The translations under genes were made by a program, and so were the position numbers. Shown here piece by piece: positions 52,317-60,608 of a stretch of DNA of 64,000 nucleotides. This DNA comes from Herpetosiphon giganteus (GTDB lineage: Bacteria; Chloroflexota; Chloroflexia; Chloroflexales; Herpetosiphonaceae): positions 1 through 64,000 of the forward strand of contig NZ_JAFBCZ010000028.1 in NCBI RefSeq assembly GCF_016907925.1. Reading direction: 5' to 3'. Every line of letters begins with the position of its first letter. Within the stretch, counting starts at the first letter, position 1. The notes under the pieces were generated by a model. The model was not told where the DNA came from, searched no databases, and saw only the letters and a program-made list of their open reading frames with translations.

Positions 52317-53902
52317 GGTGCGCCTCCAAAGGTGGGCGGCATGACCGCCTCGCTCACGGGCAGATGCACGCGATCTGCACTCGCCGCGAGCGGCATCACC
52401 TGCCCCAACCACGGCACGCGCACGACCAAGCCATCCTGCATGGGCAGCGTCACCACCCAGCGTCCCGTGCGATCCGTCCAGCCTTGCGCCAGCCGATCAC
52501 CAGAGGGACTATCGACGACGACCGCCATGCCACCAATCCCCTGATCACGGCCACAGGTCGCCGTCCCGCGACAGACCTGCACCGTGACCATGCGGGTCGA
52601 TGCAGGCAGCGCCTGAAAGCGCCAGCCGAGGACGGGCAGCGTGGCCGTTGGTCGTATCCCGACCGGATCAGGGCTGGTTGGGTGCGGCGCACTCGGCGAG
52701 GGCAGCACGGCCACCGGATCGGTCATGGTCGGTAGTGGCGTGGTCAAGAGACTATGCACGATTAAGTCCGCACTCCACACCCAGCCTGCCAACGGCGCTG
52801 CCCCCACCCGAAAGGCGGTAACCTCAACATAGCCTTGAAACATGCGCCCCGTTAAGGTCACGTTGTAGCCGCGTGGAATATGCGCGAGTGGGACATAGGC
52901 AATGCCAGGTCCGGCGCGGAGATCGCTCTCGGCATCAGCTACGACATGCGCGAGCGCTGGAGGAATGGTCTGGATCGCCAAGGGCAGACTGAGCAGCGCA
53001 CACGGCTCGACCCCTGCCCGAATCTGGCTATCCACGACGGCCACCGGCTGCCCATCGATGACACAGGCGGTTGGCACGGGCGGCGTGGTCATGCCGCTCG
53101 GCGCGTCCACCACAGGCGCAGCGGGCACGGTCGTCATGGTCGGAAACACAATGATCGGCGGCAGGCCAATATCGACCGAAACAGCGGTTGAAACGATGGG
53201 TAGGGGCGTACTGCTCGCCGTCGGCATGGCCGTCGCAACACGCGTCGCCGTTGGCACGCTGGTTGGGGTGGTGCTGGCGGTCGGTGTGGCAGTGGGAAGC
53301 GTGGTCGCGGTCGCGGGTGGCACGGCCGTTGGCTCCACCGTCGCCGTTGCCGGAATCAGACTGGGCATGATGGGGGTGTCCGTTGGCGCGATCCACACCG
53401 TTGCGGTGGCGCTGGGCTGCTCGACCACCGTCGCGGTTGGCAGTGGTGTACCCGGGTTGGTCAAATCAAGCAGCACGGTCGTGCTCACCGGATCAGTCGG
53501 GCGATCACTGCGGTGTGCGGTGATGACCAGCGGATCGGTGGCGGTGACGGGAACCATAAAGGCCAGCGTGGCGACCGCAGGCAGCATCGGATCATGGAGC
53601 GGGCCACAGATCACGCCTGATCCATGGATCGTGCACTCCCGATTGTGGCTCGTGGCCACGCGATCCCATGCGCCTGCTGGAGCAAGCGTGAGGGTCAGGG
53701 TGGTCGTCACCGCTTCAGCTGGCTGGGTCACGACCACGGTTACTACCATGCCTGGCAGCGCGACCTGCGGCTGGGCCACCAGCTGCACCACGGGGGTGAT
53801 CAGCGCGGGTGGCAACCGTCGCAGGTCGCTTTCCGGCGTGGGCCAACTCACGACAATCGTGGTGAGGGCCGCCAGCCATGCGCCTAAGCGCCGAACGATC
53901 AT
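52313..53902 (-). CDS. secreted SH3-like protein, first gene of the leftward T4SS operon
   Basis: 529 residues. Signal peptide (1-22); a beta-sandwich domain (about 25-160, DUF11/CARDB-like); a very long Pro/Thr/Ala-Val stalk (165-270); then an SH3b-type domain near 315-385 (DLRAGPGIAYVPLAHIPRGY, quoted in part), which binds peptidoglycan in other proteins. A second strand-rich end follows. The start at 53902 is chosen for the AAGGAGG site; a longer frame would translate the repeat tract upstream. It could anchor the mating apparatus in the wall. Confidence 0.65.
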   Translation of the reverse strand: MIVRRLGAWLAALTTIVVSWPTPESDLRRLPPALITPVVQLVAQPQVALPGMVVTVVVTQPAEAVTTTLTLTLAPAGAWDRVATSHNRECTIHGSGVICGPLHDPMLPAVATLAFMVPVTATDPLVITAHRSDRPTDPVSTTVLLDLTNPGTPLPTATVVEQPSATATVWIAPTDTPIMPSLIPATATVEPTAVPPATATTLPTATPTASTTPTSVPTATRVATAMPTASSTPLPIVSTAVSVDIGLPPIIVFPTMTTVPAAPVVDAPSGMTTPPVPTACVIDGQPVAVVDSQIRAGVEPCALLSLPLAIQTIPPALAHVVADAESDLRAGPGIAYVPLAHIPRGYNVTLTGRMFQGYVEVTAFRVGAAPLAGWVWSADLIVHSLLTTPLPTMTDPVAVLPSPSAPHPTSPDPVGIRPTATLPVLGWRFQALPASTRMVTVQVCRGTATCGRDQGIGGMAVVVDSPSGDRLAQGWTDRTGRWVVTLPMQDGLVVRVPWLGQVMPLAASADRVHLPVSEAVMPPTFGGAP

Positions 53903-53915
53903 CAAAACCTCCTTT

Positions 53916-53935
53916 CGAGAAAACCATCTTTCTCG
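53916..53935 (-). promoter_or_regulatory. pre-RBS stem-loop
   Basis: CGAGAAA pairs with TTTCTCG around a short loop, with the AAGGAGG site beginning inside or just after its 3' arm. Opening it may be needed to translate the gene starting at 53902. Confidence 0.45.
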
Positions 53936-53997
53936 ATTGTAGGGATTGACAGACCCGATCGTGCAGTCGTCATGTCGTTGCTTTGCGCAGCAGCGCC

Positions 53998-54094
53998 GCA
54001 CAACCCCCGCACAACCCCCGCATTGCCCCCGCATCGCCGCACCCCCCCCGCACAACCCCGACACAACCCCGACACAACCCCCGCATCGCCGCAT
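53998..54094. repeat. C-rich 11-bp degenerate repeats between the divergent T4SS operons
   Basis: About eight units related to GCACAACCCCC (also GACACAACCCC and GCATTGCCCCC) in tandem. One strand is almost free of G apart from the first base of each unit. It lies midway between the leftward operon start (53902) and the rightward one (54193), a position suited to an operator or transfer origin. The frames that cross it are low-complexity and not genes. Confidence 0.75.
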
Positions 54095-54137
54095 GCACGG
54101 CGCACAGTCCACGCACGGACGCGACACCATGCTCGTC

Positions 54138-54168
54138 AGAACCCGCTATGCTGCCAGCAGTGGGTTCT
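54138..54168 (+). promoter_or_regulatory. pre-RBS stem-loop
   Basis: AGAACCC (54138-54144) pairs with GGGTTCT (54162-54168), with an inner CTG/CAG. It ends about 14 bases before the GGAGG site of the gene at 54193. Confidence 0.45.
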
Positions 54169-54192
54169 TCTGCATTCATTTGGAGGTGTTCG

Positions 54193-54516
54193 ATGGACTT
54201 GTTCGCCCCCACGCCCGATGGAACCGGCATCGCCTGTGCCGTGCTCTCATTACACGAGGTTCTGGAATGCCAGGAATATGGGGTCTTGCCCCGCACCGAG
54301 GGCATGCACACCCTGCATGTGTCGGATCTCGATGTCACGGTTCATCTGGCGCATGGCGGTGCGACGGCCACGCCAGCGGCCAACACCCCGCTCGGCATGT
54401 GGCTCGGCTTCCCCTCGCTGTTAGCCCATGCGCTTCACCAAGCCAAACAACGCCGGAGCCAAGGTGGCATCTGGTATTCGATTCCCCTCACGCTCACGGC
54501 GGAGGCGCTGTGGTAA
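54193..54516 (+). CDS. hypothetical protein, first gene of the rightward T4SS operon
   Basis: 107 residues. Starts at ATG 54193 after GGAGG. Strand-rich, acidic at first; contains HVSDLDVTVHLAHGG and ends with a LTLTAEALW strand. No signal or membrane segment and no family recognised. Its stop overlaps the next GTG start. It may be a regulator or cytosolic accessory of transfer. Confidence 0.5.
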   Translation: MDLFAPTPDGTGIACAVLSLHEVLECQEYGVLPRTEGMHTLHVSDLDVTVHLAHGGATATPAANTPLGMWLGFPSLLAHALHQAKQRRSQGGIWYSIPLTLTAEALW

Positions 54517-54656
54517 ACGCGGAACAACCACCGACCACGCCACCGATCATGGAGGTTCCGCCGTGGGACGATCCCGTGCCACCGCGTGTTCAGCTCGATC
54601 GGCGCGCCGTCATGGCCCTCGTCATTGCCGAGGAAGGAGACAGGACTGATGAATGA
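54510..54656 (+). CDS. very small overlapping gene, 48 residues
   Basis: GTG start at 54510 with GGAGG five bases upstream, inside the end of the preceding gene; its stop overlaps the ATG of the VirB6-like gene. Pro/Glu-rich then helical (VMALVIAEEGD). The overlaps at both ends suggest a translated coupler. Too small for family assignment. Confidence 0.45.
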   Translation: MVNAEQPPTTPPIMEVPPWDDPVPPRVQLDRRAVMALVIAEEGDRTDE

Positions 54657-57345
54657 TCAGTTAATGGATGCGTCAAACAAGGGGTTGCTGCTTGACCTGA
54701 TGCAGTATTGGCTGGCCATGCCTGCGTGGTGGATCACGCGCATGCTGATCCTCATGCATGAGACCTGTGCGGTCGTGCTCAGCGTGGTCATGCGCGGAGC
54801 GTTTGCGACCCCGGAGGTGGGTTTGCCGGGTTGGGTGGAGCTGCTCACCGCAACCTTGATTGGCAATTGGTACAGTCGTGCCCTCGCCTTGGGCATGCTG
54901 GGCTTAGGCTTAACCTTGATGCTGATGGGCAGTGGCATGCGCATCAAGCTCGTGCAGCCGCGCGCGTTTGGGCGCTGGACGCTGGTCATGGTGCTCTTGG
55001 CCATGGGCGCGCCGAGTCTGTATGGGACGACGATTCAGCTGATCACGCAAGTTCCGGCGTTGGTGCTGCCATCGATTGTCGATCGGTTGCCCCCGATTCG
55101 CGCCGCGTGGATTACGGTCGCACAGGATGGCGATCCGGTTGCCCCCTTCGACCCCGCCAATCCGGCCTATGCCAGCCGCGCGGCGGTGCTGACCATTCCC
55201 CCAACCGCATCCAGTTGTGCCACCATGGTCACGAGTGGCCGCAGCTGCGATCACCCGATGTATGCGCCGTTAGATGCAGTCTTGGCGCTCTGGCGTACCG
55301 ACCGGGCAAGCCTCATCAGCGGCATTGATGGGATCACCCATGCCACGCCCGATGGCAGTACCACCGTCCAATTGGATGGCTTGCCACCGGATTTTGCGGC
55401 CCTGTTTTATCCTGATGCGACCCAACCGTGGTACGGCGGCGCGTTTACCAGCGACCCCAGTGGGATGCAGAAGCGTCGGGAAGCCTTGAATACGGCCAGT
55501 ATTGGCACGCTGCACGCGGTGGCAGGCATCCTTGCCGCGCTAGCGACCCTGATGCCTACCTTGGCCCAGGCGCTGATGACCGTCTGTGGAGCCTTGTTGT
55601 TTCTCTTGGGGATTGTCGTGGCCCCGATCGGCATGTTTGGGAACCAACGCCACTGGGTTGCGGTGGTCTATCGCAGCTTTTTTACCATTAGCGGCTGGCA
55701 AACGGTGTTGGTGGTCGGGACAAATCTCGCGACCTTTCTGTTGTTTGGCACGCCAGACGAGCCAGGCATTGCAATGGCCTATCCGACCATGCTCGTCGTG
55801 CTGCCGCTGTTTGTCTGGGTGCAATGGCGGGTGTTGCGCTTTGCCATGCGCCTCAGTTGGCAGGGGTTTGCCGCCTTGCGCACCGTGGTGAGTCGCGAGC
55901 CGTTGCAACGGTTGCTCGGCGATCAGCCCGCTGCGGCGACCGAAGCCCGTGTGGCCGCAACCGGACACTATACCGCCACGAGCGATACCGCTGCCATGCA
56001 GCCCACGCTGGCCACCACTACCTTGGCCCGCGAGCCACAGCTGCATGCAGCAACCACAGCGTTGGCATCGACGCAGGGCACGCCAACCACGCCAAGCACG
56101 CACACCAGCACCAGGTCGGCGCTGCCGTCACTGATCAATCCCCGTGGGCTGGCATTGCGCATGCAGCAGACGGCCCAACGCACCGTGCAGCGCGTGCAGC
56201 AGCTTGATCACCAGATTGAGGTCACGGAAGCGCATATGCTGCGCAGCAGCGAAGTGCGCACGGATACTCAGCTTGACCGCGCGGATCAGGCCATCACCAC
56301 GATGATTGGGGGCAAGGCAATTGCCGCAGGGGTGACCTATGCCCATGAAAACGAGGTCACGCCAGAATGGCTGTTTGCGCCCGCGTCTGACCCTGCCAGC
56401 GCTCGACCACCGCGTGCGCCACAATCCCGCCCGGCAAGCCCCACCCACAGCGGTCATGGTGCAGGCCGCACCACGGTAGCGGGACGGCCAATTGAAACGC
56501 CAGCGGTGTCGCCCACCCAAGAACTGCCCACGCGCGCCGTGCCGCGATCAGCCCGCCCACCAGCCGCCGATCTGCCACCAACGCAGCCGCTGGCAGCCGT
56601 CTCAGCGACGACACGACAGGAAGCGGGTGCTGCGGCATCGCCAGTGGTGGCCGGTGATCAGGAAGGAAGAACCACGGCCAGCGCCGCGCATGCGGATGCG
56701 TCGGTTATAGCGCATAGTGCGTCCATGGCTCCAGCTGCCACCGCAGCACCCGCTCCGCCGCCAAGCGCCGCGCGTGGATCAGCCGTGGTATTGCCCACAC
56801 CGCCAACGCAAGAATTGCATGCTGCGTCACACCAGACGCATACGATGACACCCATGGCTTCCCGACCAGAACGCGTACCGACGGCGAGCACAGCGGCAAC
56901 CCCAGGCATGCAGGCTCCTGCGCCCATGGCACGCCACCAATCGCCAACCATCCAGCCCCATGCGGCAACGGATGGATCACCCGTGGCGACCAGCGCTCCC
57001 CCAACAGACGCTGATCCAACGCCCCATGCGGGGAGCGCCCAGCCGCAGAAACCATCCATAGTGAACGAGGCGCACGCGCAGGCAACGCCAGCAGCGCTGA
57101 CGGAACCAGCCCAATCAACCGCCGTGGATGCGCCCGCACCATCCTCGCCGCCTGCGCCAGCGAGCACGCGACCCGTGCGGTCACGCTCGCGCGTGGGAAC
57201 ACCGCCGCGCAGCGTTGCATCGGGTGTATCAGGAATTGACATAACGGAAAATGCGCCACGTGATCAGCACGCGCAACCGCAGCCACCAGCAGCGGCCAGT
57301 GCATCGTCCGCAGCCATTCCCGTTCGCAAAGGACGGCGTGTATGA
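54649..57345 (+). CDS. VirB6/TrbL-like multi-TM channel protein
   Basis: 898 residues. Hydrophobic segments near 20-45, 52-70, 80-100, 108-130, 285-310, 315-335, 350-372 and 382-400 form the membrane part. A long outer loop (130-280) has two Cys. The C-terminal 450 residues are an Ala/Pro/Thr-rich cytoplasmic or exposed tail with repeated PTPPTQEL / SPTQELPT pieces. VirB6/TrbL proteins form the inner-membrane pore of the channel; the long hydrophilic tail is seen in Gram-positive and Chloroflexota versions. The start at 54649 has AAGGAG upstream. First large gene of the rightward T4SS operon. Confidence 0.72.
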   Translation: MNDQLMDASNKGLLLDLMQYWLAMPAWWITRMLILMHETCAVVLSVVMRGAFATPEVGLPGWVELLTATLIGNWYSRALALGMLGLGLTLMLMGSGMRIKLVQPRAFGRWTLVMVLLAMGAPSLYGTTIQLITQVPALVLPSIVDRLPPIRAAWITVAQDGDPVAPFDPANPAYASRAAVLTIPPTASSCATMVTSGRSCDHPMYAPLDAVLALWRTDRASLISGIDGITHATPDGSTTVQLDGLPPDFAALFYPDATQPWYGGAFTSDPSGMQKRREALNTASIGTLHAVAGILAALATLMPTLAQALMTVCGALLFLLGIVVAPIGMFGNQRHWVAVVYRSFFTISGWQTVLVVGTNLATFLLFGTPDEPGIAMAYPTMLVVLPLFVWVQWRVLRFAMRLSWQGFAALRTVVSREPLQRLLGDQPAAATEARVAATGHYTATSDTAAMQPTLATTTLAREPQLHAATTALASTQGTPTTPSTHTSTRSALPSLINPRGLALRMQQTAQRTVQRVQQLDHQIEVTEAHMLRSSEVRTDTQLDRADQAITTMIGGKAIAAGVTYAHENEVTPEWLFAPASDPASARPPRAPQSRPASPTHSGHGAGRTTVAGRPIETPAVSPTQELPTRAVPRSARPPAADLPPTQPLAAVSATTRQEAGAAASPVVAGDQEGRTTASAAHADASVIAHSASMAPAATAAPAPPPSAARGSAVVLPTPPTQELHAASHQTHTMTPMASRPERVPTASTAATPGMQAPAPMARHQSPTIQPHAATDGSPVATSAPPTDADPTPHAGSAQPQKPSIVNEAHAQATPAALTEPAQSTAVDAPAPSSPPAPASTRPVRSRSRVGTPPRSVASGVSGIDITENAPRDQHAQPQPPAAASASSAAIPVRKGRRV

Positions 57346-57392
57346 CGCAACGATCAGCCATTTGGTTGGTGCTGGGAGCGGCATTGCGACGA

Positions 57393-57447
57393 TTTCACTA
57401 CCATTTCACTACCGTTTCAGTACGGTTTCAGTACCATTTCACTACCG
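57393..57447. repeat. five tandem 11-bp iterons
   Basis: TTTCACTACCA, TTTCACTACCG, TTTCAGTACGG, TTTCAGTACCA, TTTCACTACCG, one after another without gaps. The 11-base spacing keeps all sites on one DNA face. They lie between the VirB6-like gene and the replication-relaxation gene at 57582, so they may bind that protein or form part of an origin. Confidence 0.85.
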
Positions 57448-57550
57448 TCATGGGGCATGAAGCTGCTCCCAGAGAGGCCGCGACGGCCATTTGGTGGCCT
57501 CGGCACTCTTTAAGCAGCCGCGAAGCCACCATATGCAATCCAGCGATTGA

Positions 57551-57569
57551 CCAGCCACAATCAGGCTGG
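57551..57569 (+). promoter_or_regulatory. pre-RBS stem-loop
   Basis: CCAGCC (57551-57556) pairs with GGCTGG (57564-57569) around ACAATCA, one base before the GAAAGGA site of the gene at 57582. Confidence 0.5.
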
Positions 57570-57581
57570 AGAAAGGAATCG

Positions 57582-58520
57582 ATGAAGAGTTCAACCGGCT
57601 ATGCTCCGAACGCGATGGAAACCCAATGCTTGGTGCTTTTAGCCCGCCTTGGTCGTCTCCTGCCGCGTCACCTGCATCTTGCGTGGCCAACCACCACCTT
57701 GCGCAATGCCTATATTTACCTGAATCGCTTAAGCGCAGCGGGATTAGTCGCCTATATCGAACACTTTGAAGCCCCACCGGCGAATCGCCGAACGCGCAAA
57801 AATCAGCTGTGGAAACGCCATGGTCGCATCTATAGCCTCACGCCCTTAGGCTGGGATTATCTCAAAGCATCCTTTCCCCACCTTGAGGAAACGAACGAAC
57901 GGCTTGCGCCGACCTATTTCAATCCGCGCCATCAAGCCGAGCATCAAATCGAATACGCCGATCTCGTCACCAGTATCCTGCGGGATCTCGACACCATTCC
58001 GGGGATGGTCGGCATGAGTAGCTACATTGAGATGGATCTCAGCGAGCAGGCTCGACCCCGTGCCGATGGGATTATCGTCCTGCGCCGCTGGAAAGATTCC
58101 ACGCGACACCTTGACGAGCGCTCGTCCTGTTATCCGTGGCTGCTGGTCGCCCGCCAAGAAGAACAAATCGACGAGCTGTTTGCGATTGAGATCGATCGCG
58201 GTACGGAAGAAGCCAGCATTATTACGGGCAAGGCCCGCTCCTATGGCGAACTCTATGATGCTGGCTCATGGAAAGAGCGCTTTCAGTGGCCATTGATCGC
58301 CTTTGCCGTCCCGACCGAACGCCGCCAGCAGGTGATCTTCGATGCCTGGGATCGTGGCTGGCCCGGTGGCCCGATTCGCTGCACCACCTTCGATGCCATT
58401 CATGCCCATGGCGCATTGGCTCCGATTTGGACCCATCAACAACGCATCCAGGGCGAACGCATCCTGCATGCGAACGTTCCCTTGCTGCGCTCAAGCTGGG
58501 CTGAGGCGGTGATCGCATGA
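57582..58520 (+). CDS. replication-relaxation family protein
   Basis: 312 residues. An N-terminal winged-helix (about 10-85; LVLLARLGRLLPRHL, LRNAYIYLNRLSAAGLV) and a following nuclease-like alpha/beta domain (about 100-250, with YPWLLVARQEEQIDELFAIEID) match the replication-relaxation family found in conjugative plasmids and integrative elements of Firmicutes, actinobacteria and Chloroflexota. These bind DNA and are thought to help initiation of replication or transfer. The start at 57582 follows GAAAGG; the iterons at 57393-57447 are a likely target. Overlaps the next gene by four bases. Confidence 0.72.
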   Translation: MKSSTGYAPNAMETQCLVLLARLGRLLPRHLHLAWPTTTLRNAYIYLNRLSAAGLVAYIEHFEAPPANRRTRKNQLWKRHGRIYSLTPLGWDYLKASFPHLEETNERLAPTYFNPRHQAEHQIEYADLVTSILRDLDTIPGMVGMSSYIEMDLSEQARPRADGIIVLRRWKDSTRHLDERSSCYPWLLVARQEEQIDELFAIEIDRGTEEASIITGKARSYGELYDAGSWKERFQWPLIAFAVPTERRQQVIFDAWDRGWPGGPIRCTTFDAIHAHGALAPIWTHQQRIQGERILHANVPLLRSSWAEAVIA

Positions 58521-59275
58521 CCTCCTGCCGTGTGCCACACGATCCTATTCTCGTCGCCAGCCTGCATGCAGGTCTCACGGCCTTGGGGCCACTCGACCGT
58601 ACTGCAATTGGCCGGATCTGGTTTCCCACCAAGGGCGATCAGGCTATCCGGCGGATCTTGCGGCCACTCGTTCAGCAGCACCTGTTGCACGCCACGGTGA
58701 TCAGCAAAGGACGGCAACGGATTGCGATGCGCTACCACGCCACGGCGGTGGGTGCGATCACTGATCCGATTCTGCCGCCGATTCGCATGGCCGCTGCCCT
58801 GCTCGAAACCGCGCAGCGCCTGCCCGATTTGGTCAGCGTTCAGACGACGGTGTTGGATACCTATCGCGGTGGTGGCCGCATTGTGGGCCTGCGCACGCGC
58901 AGCGCACCGCATCGTCGTCCGGCATCACCGGTGCCGATCCTACGCTGGAATACCGCCGCTCCCCGCGAGCGCGAGCAAGATACGTGGTACTTGCTGGTTC
59001 CCGACCACGAACAGGTCTCACGCGATCAGCATGCCATGCGGGCACGCTGGTATCGCGAACTGGCCACCACGCGGGGCTTTCCCGTGCCGATTCCCCTGAT
59101 TCTGACCACGCCGCAGCGCATGGCACTCGTGGAATATGCCTGGACTCCCCATTGGCCGCAGATCGTGCTTGGTGATGCTCCGCCCGATGGCCCATGGACG
59201 GACGTGGCGTGGCAGCCCATCATCGATGGCAAGGCCATCCCGCCGCCCGTCCCGATCACGCAGCTCGCTCGCTAA
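58517..59275 (+). CDS. hypothetical protein coupled to the relaxation gene
   Basis: 252 residues. Starts in the four-base overlap ATGA with the previous gene. The N-terminal 90 residues (LDRTAIGRIWFPTKGDQAIR, quoted in part) look like a second winged helix, similar in outline to its neighbour. The C-terminal part is strand-rich with many Pro and no motif recognised. It may form a complex with the replication-relaxation protein at the iterons. Confidence 0.55.
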   Translation: MTSCRVPHDPILVASLHAGLTALGPLDRTAIGRIWFPTKGDQAIRRILRPLVQQHLLHATVISKGRQRIAMRYHATAVGAITDPILPPIRMAAALLETAQRLPDLVSVQTTVLDTYRGGGRIVGLRTRSAPHRRPASPVPILRWNTAAPREREQDTWYLLVPDHEQVSRDQHAMRARWYRELATTRGFPVPIPLILTTPQRMALVEYAWTPHWPQIVLGDAPPDGPWTDVAWQPIIDGKAIPPPVPITQLAR

Positions 59276-59333
59276 CGTCGGTGTTTTTCATATGAAGGGT
59301 GTTTTCATGACCCCGTGTTGTTAGGAGTTTCGC

Positions 59334-60608
59334 ATGACCGCTCACATGCTTCCACCGCGCCGTCGGCGCACCACGTTTGCTCGCCTTGGAGGTCGTATGG
59401 TCGAGAATGATGGATTCAAGGAAACCGCAGCGCCGGAGGAGGAAATAAATCAGGCCGATACGGCTTCTAGCGCCGTGTCTGAACCCGTCACTGCTGCGCC
59501 AATCGTCGACACACCGCCCATCACGGTCGTGATTCCTCGGGCGGTCACGGCAATTGTCGAGCCAATCCAACCGCCCGTGGCCACACCTGAAGCCGCCGAG
59601 CGCAGCGTGGACGCAGCGCCGCAGCCCGTGGTGGTCAATCCTGCCGCGCCGCGTCAGCCCGATCGCCATCGGGCAGAATCGATCACGATGCGACCGACCG
59701 AACCCAGCACGCCACCCCCAACGGGACTGGCTGCGCCCATCGTTCAGCCCGAACGCCCGCGCTATGCTGGCCCGCGCCTACCCCGCGCCCGCTCGACGTT
59801 CGAGGCCTTTGCGCCCCACGCCGACCGCTGGGGAACCAACCATATAACCGTGGTGGGACGCGCCACCAATGATCCGGTGACGGTCGTGCGGCCCACGGCA
59901 GGGGGCGCGTTCAATCGCTACACCGTGGCCATTTATGATCAGGTCCAGAGCGATGATACCGTCCTGCCCCAGATCTCGACCGTGGTCATGCTGGTGCCGC
60001 GTGATGCCGCCAGTCTCAATGCCGCGTTTCAGCCGGGGCGCATGCTGACCGTCAGCGGGCGCTTGGTGGTGCGCACCCACTTCGATGGCCGCTATGCCCG
60101 CACCAGTGAGTTTGGCGGCATGTTCCAGACCCAGCCCTATGTCTTGGTCGGCAGTGCAGCGCTTACGCGCGGTGATGCCAGTCGCCAGCAATATTTAATT
60201 GGCCAGTTGTCGGGCACGGTGACGGGGATCATTACCCAGCCCACCACACGCTACCGCTTTGACCGCCAGCAGGAGCTGGTGGTGCTCATGCGCGTGACCG
60301 AAGCCTTTGATCGGCCACCACCCGCCCGTGGCCAGCGCATCGAGCACCAGATTGTGCCGTTGCTCGTGCCCATCACGGTCGCCGAGGCACTGCCCACGCT
60401 CGCTACCGGCATGCGCATCCAGACCGAGGTCGAGCTGCATGTCAAACACCGGATTCTGGGCAATCACCACTTTGCGCTCACCGGCGTGCCCGATGAGGCC
60501 AAGACGCAGCTGCGCCACCGCGAGCGCTGGACACTCGTCGCCACATGGATGGAGGAACAGGCACTATGCCCACCCGTTTCCGACTCGTCAGCATCGGACT
60601 TGTCATAA
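59334..60608 (+). CDS. OB-fold SSB-like protein with long N-terminal tail
   Basis: 424 residues. A disordered Pro/Ala/Val-rich region (1-155) precedes a domain starting ITVVGRATNDPVTVV (about 162) with FNRYTVAIYDQV and VSGRLVVRTHFDGRYAR. This is the layout of single-strand DNA-binding proteins (SSB/PriB OB-fold). A second similar beta-domain seems to follow (about 285-400). It would coat single-stranded DNA during transfer or plasmid replication. The usual acidic SSB tail is absent. The end overlaps the NlpC/P60 gene by 43 bases. Confidence 0.6.
   Translation: MTAHMLPPRRRRTTFARLGGRMVENDGFKETAAPEEEINQADTASSAVSEPVTAAPIVDTPPITVVIPRAVTAIVEPIQPPVATPEAAERSVDAAPQPVVVNPAAPRQPDRHRAESITMRPTEPSTPPPTGLAAPIVQPERPRYAGPRLPRARSTFEAFAPHADRWGTNHITVVGRATNDPVTVVRPTAGGAFNRYTVAIYDQVQSDDTVLPQISTVVMLVPRDAASLNAAFQPGRMLTVSGRLVVRTHFDGRYARTSEFGGMFQTQPYVLVGSAALTRGDASRQQYLIGQLSGTVTGIITQPTTRYRFDRQQELVVLMRVTEAFDRPPPARGQRIEHQIVPLLVPITVAEALPTLATGMRIQTEVELHVKHRILGNHHFALTGVPDEAKTQLRHRERWTLVATWMEEQALCPPVSDSSASDLS

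Noticed and set aside
53944-54130. Cys/Gly-rich or Pro/His-rich N-terminal extensions of frames crossing the tract
   Set aside because: Low-complexity translations of the C-rich repeat; better starts with ribosome sites lie at 53902 and 54193.
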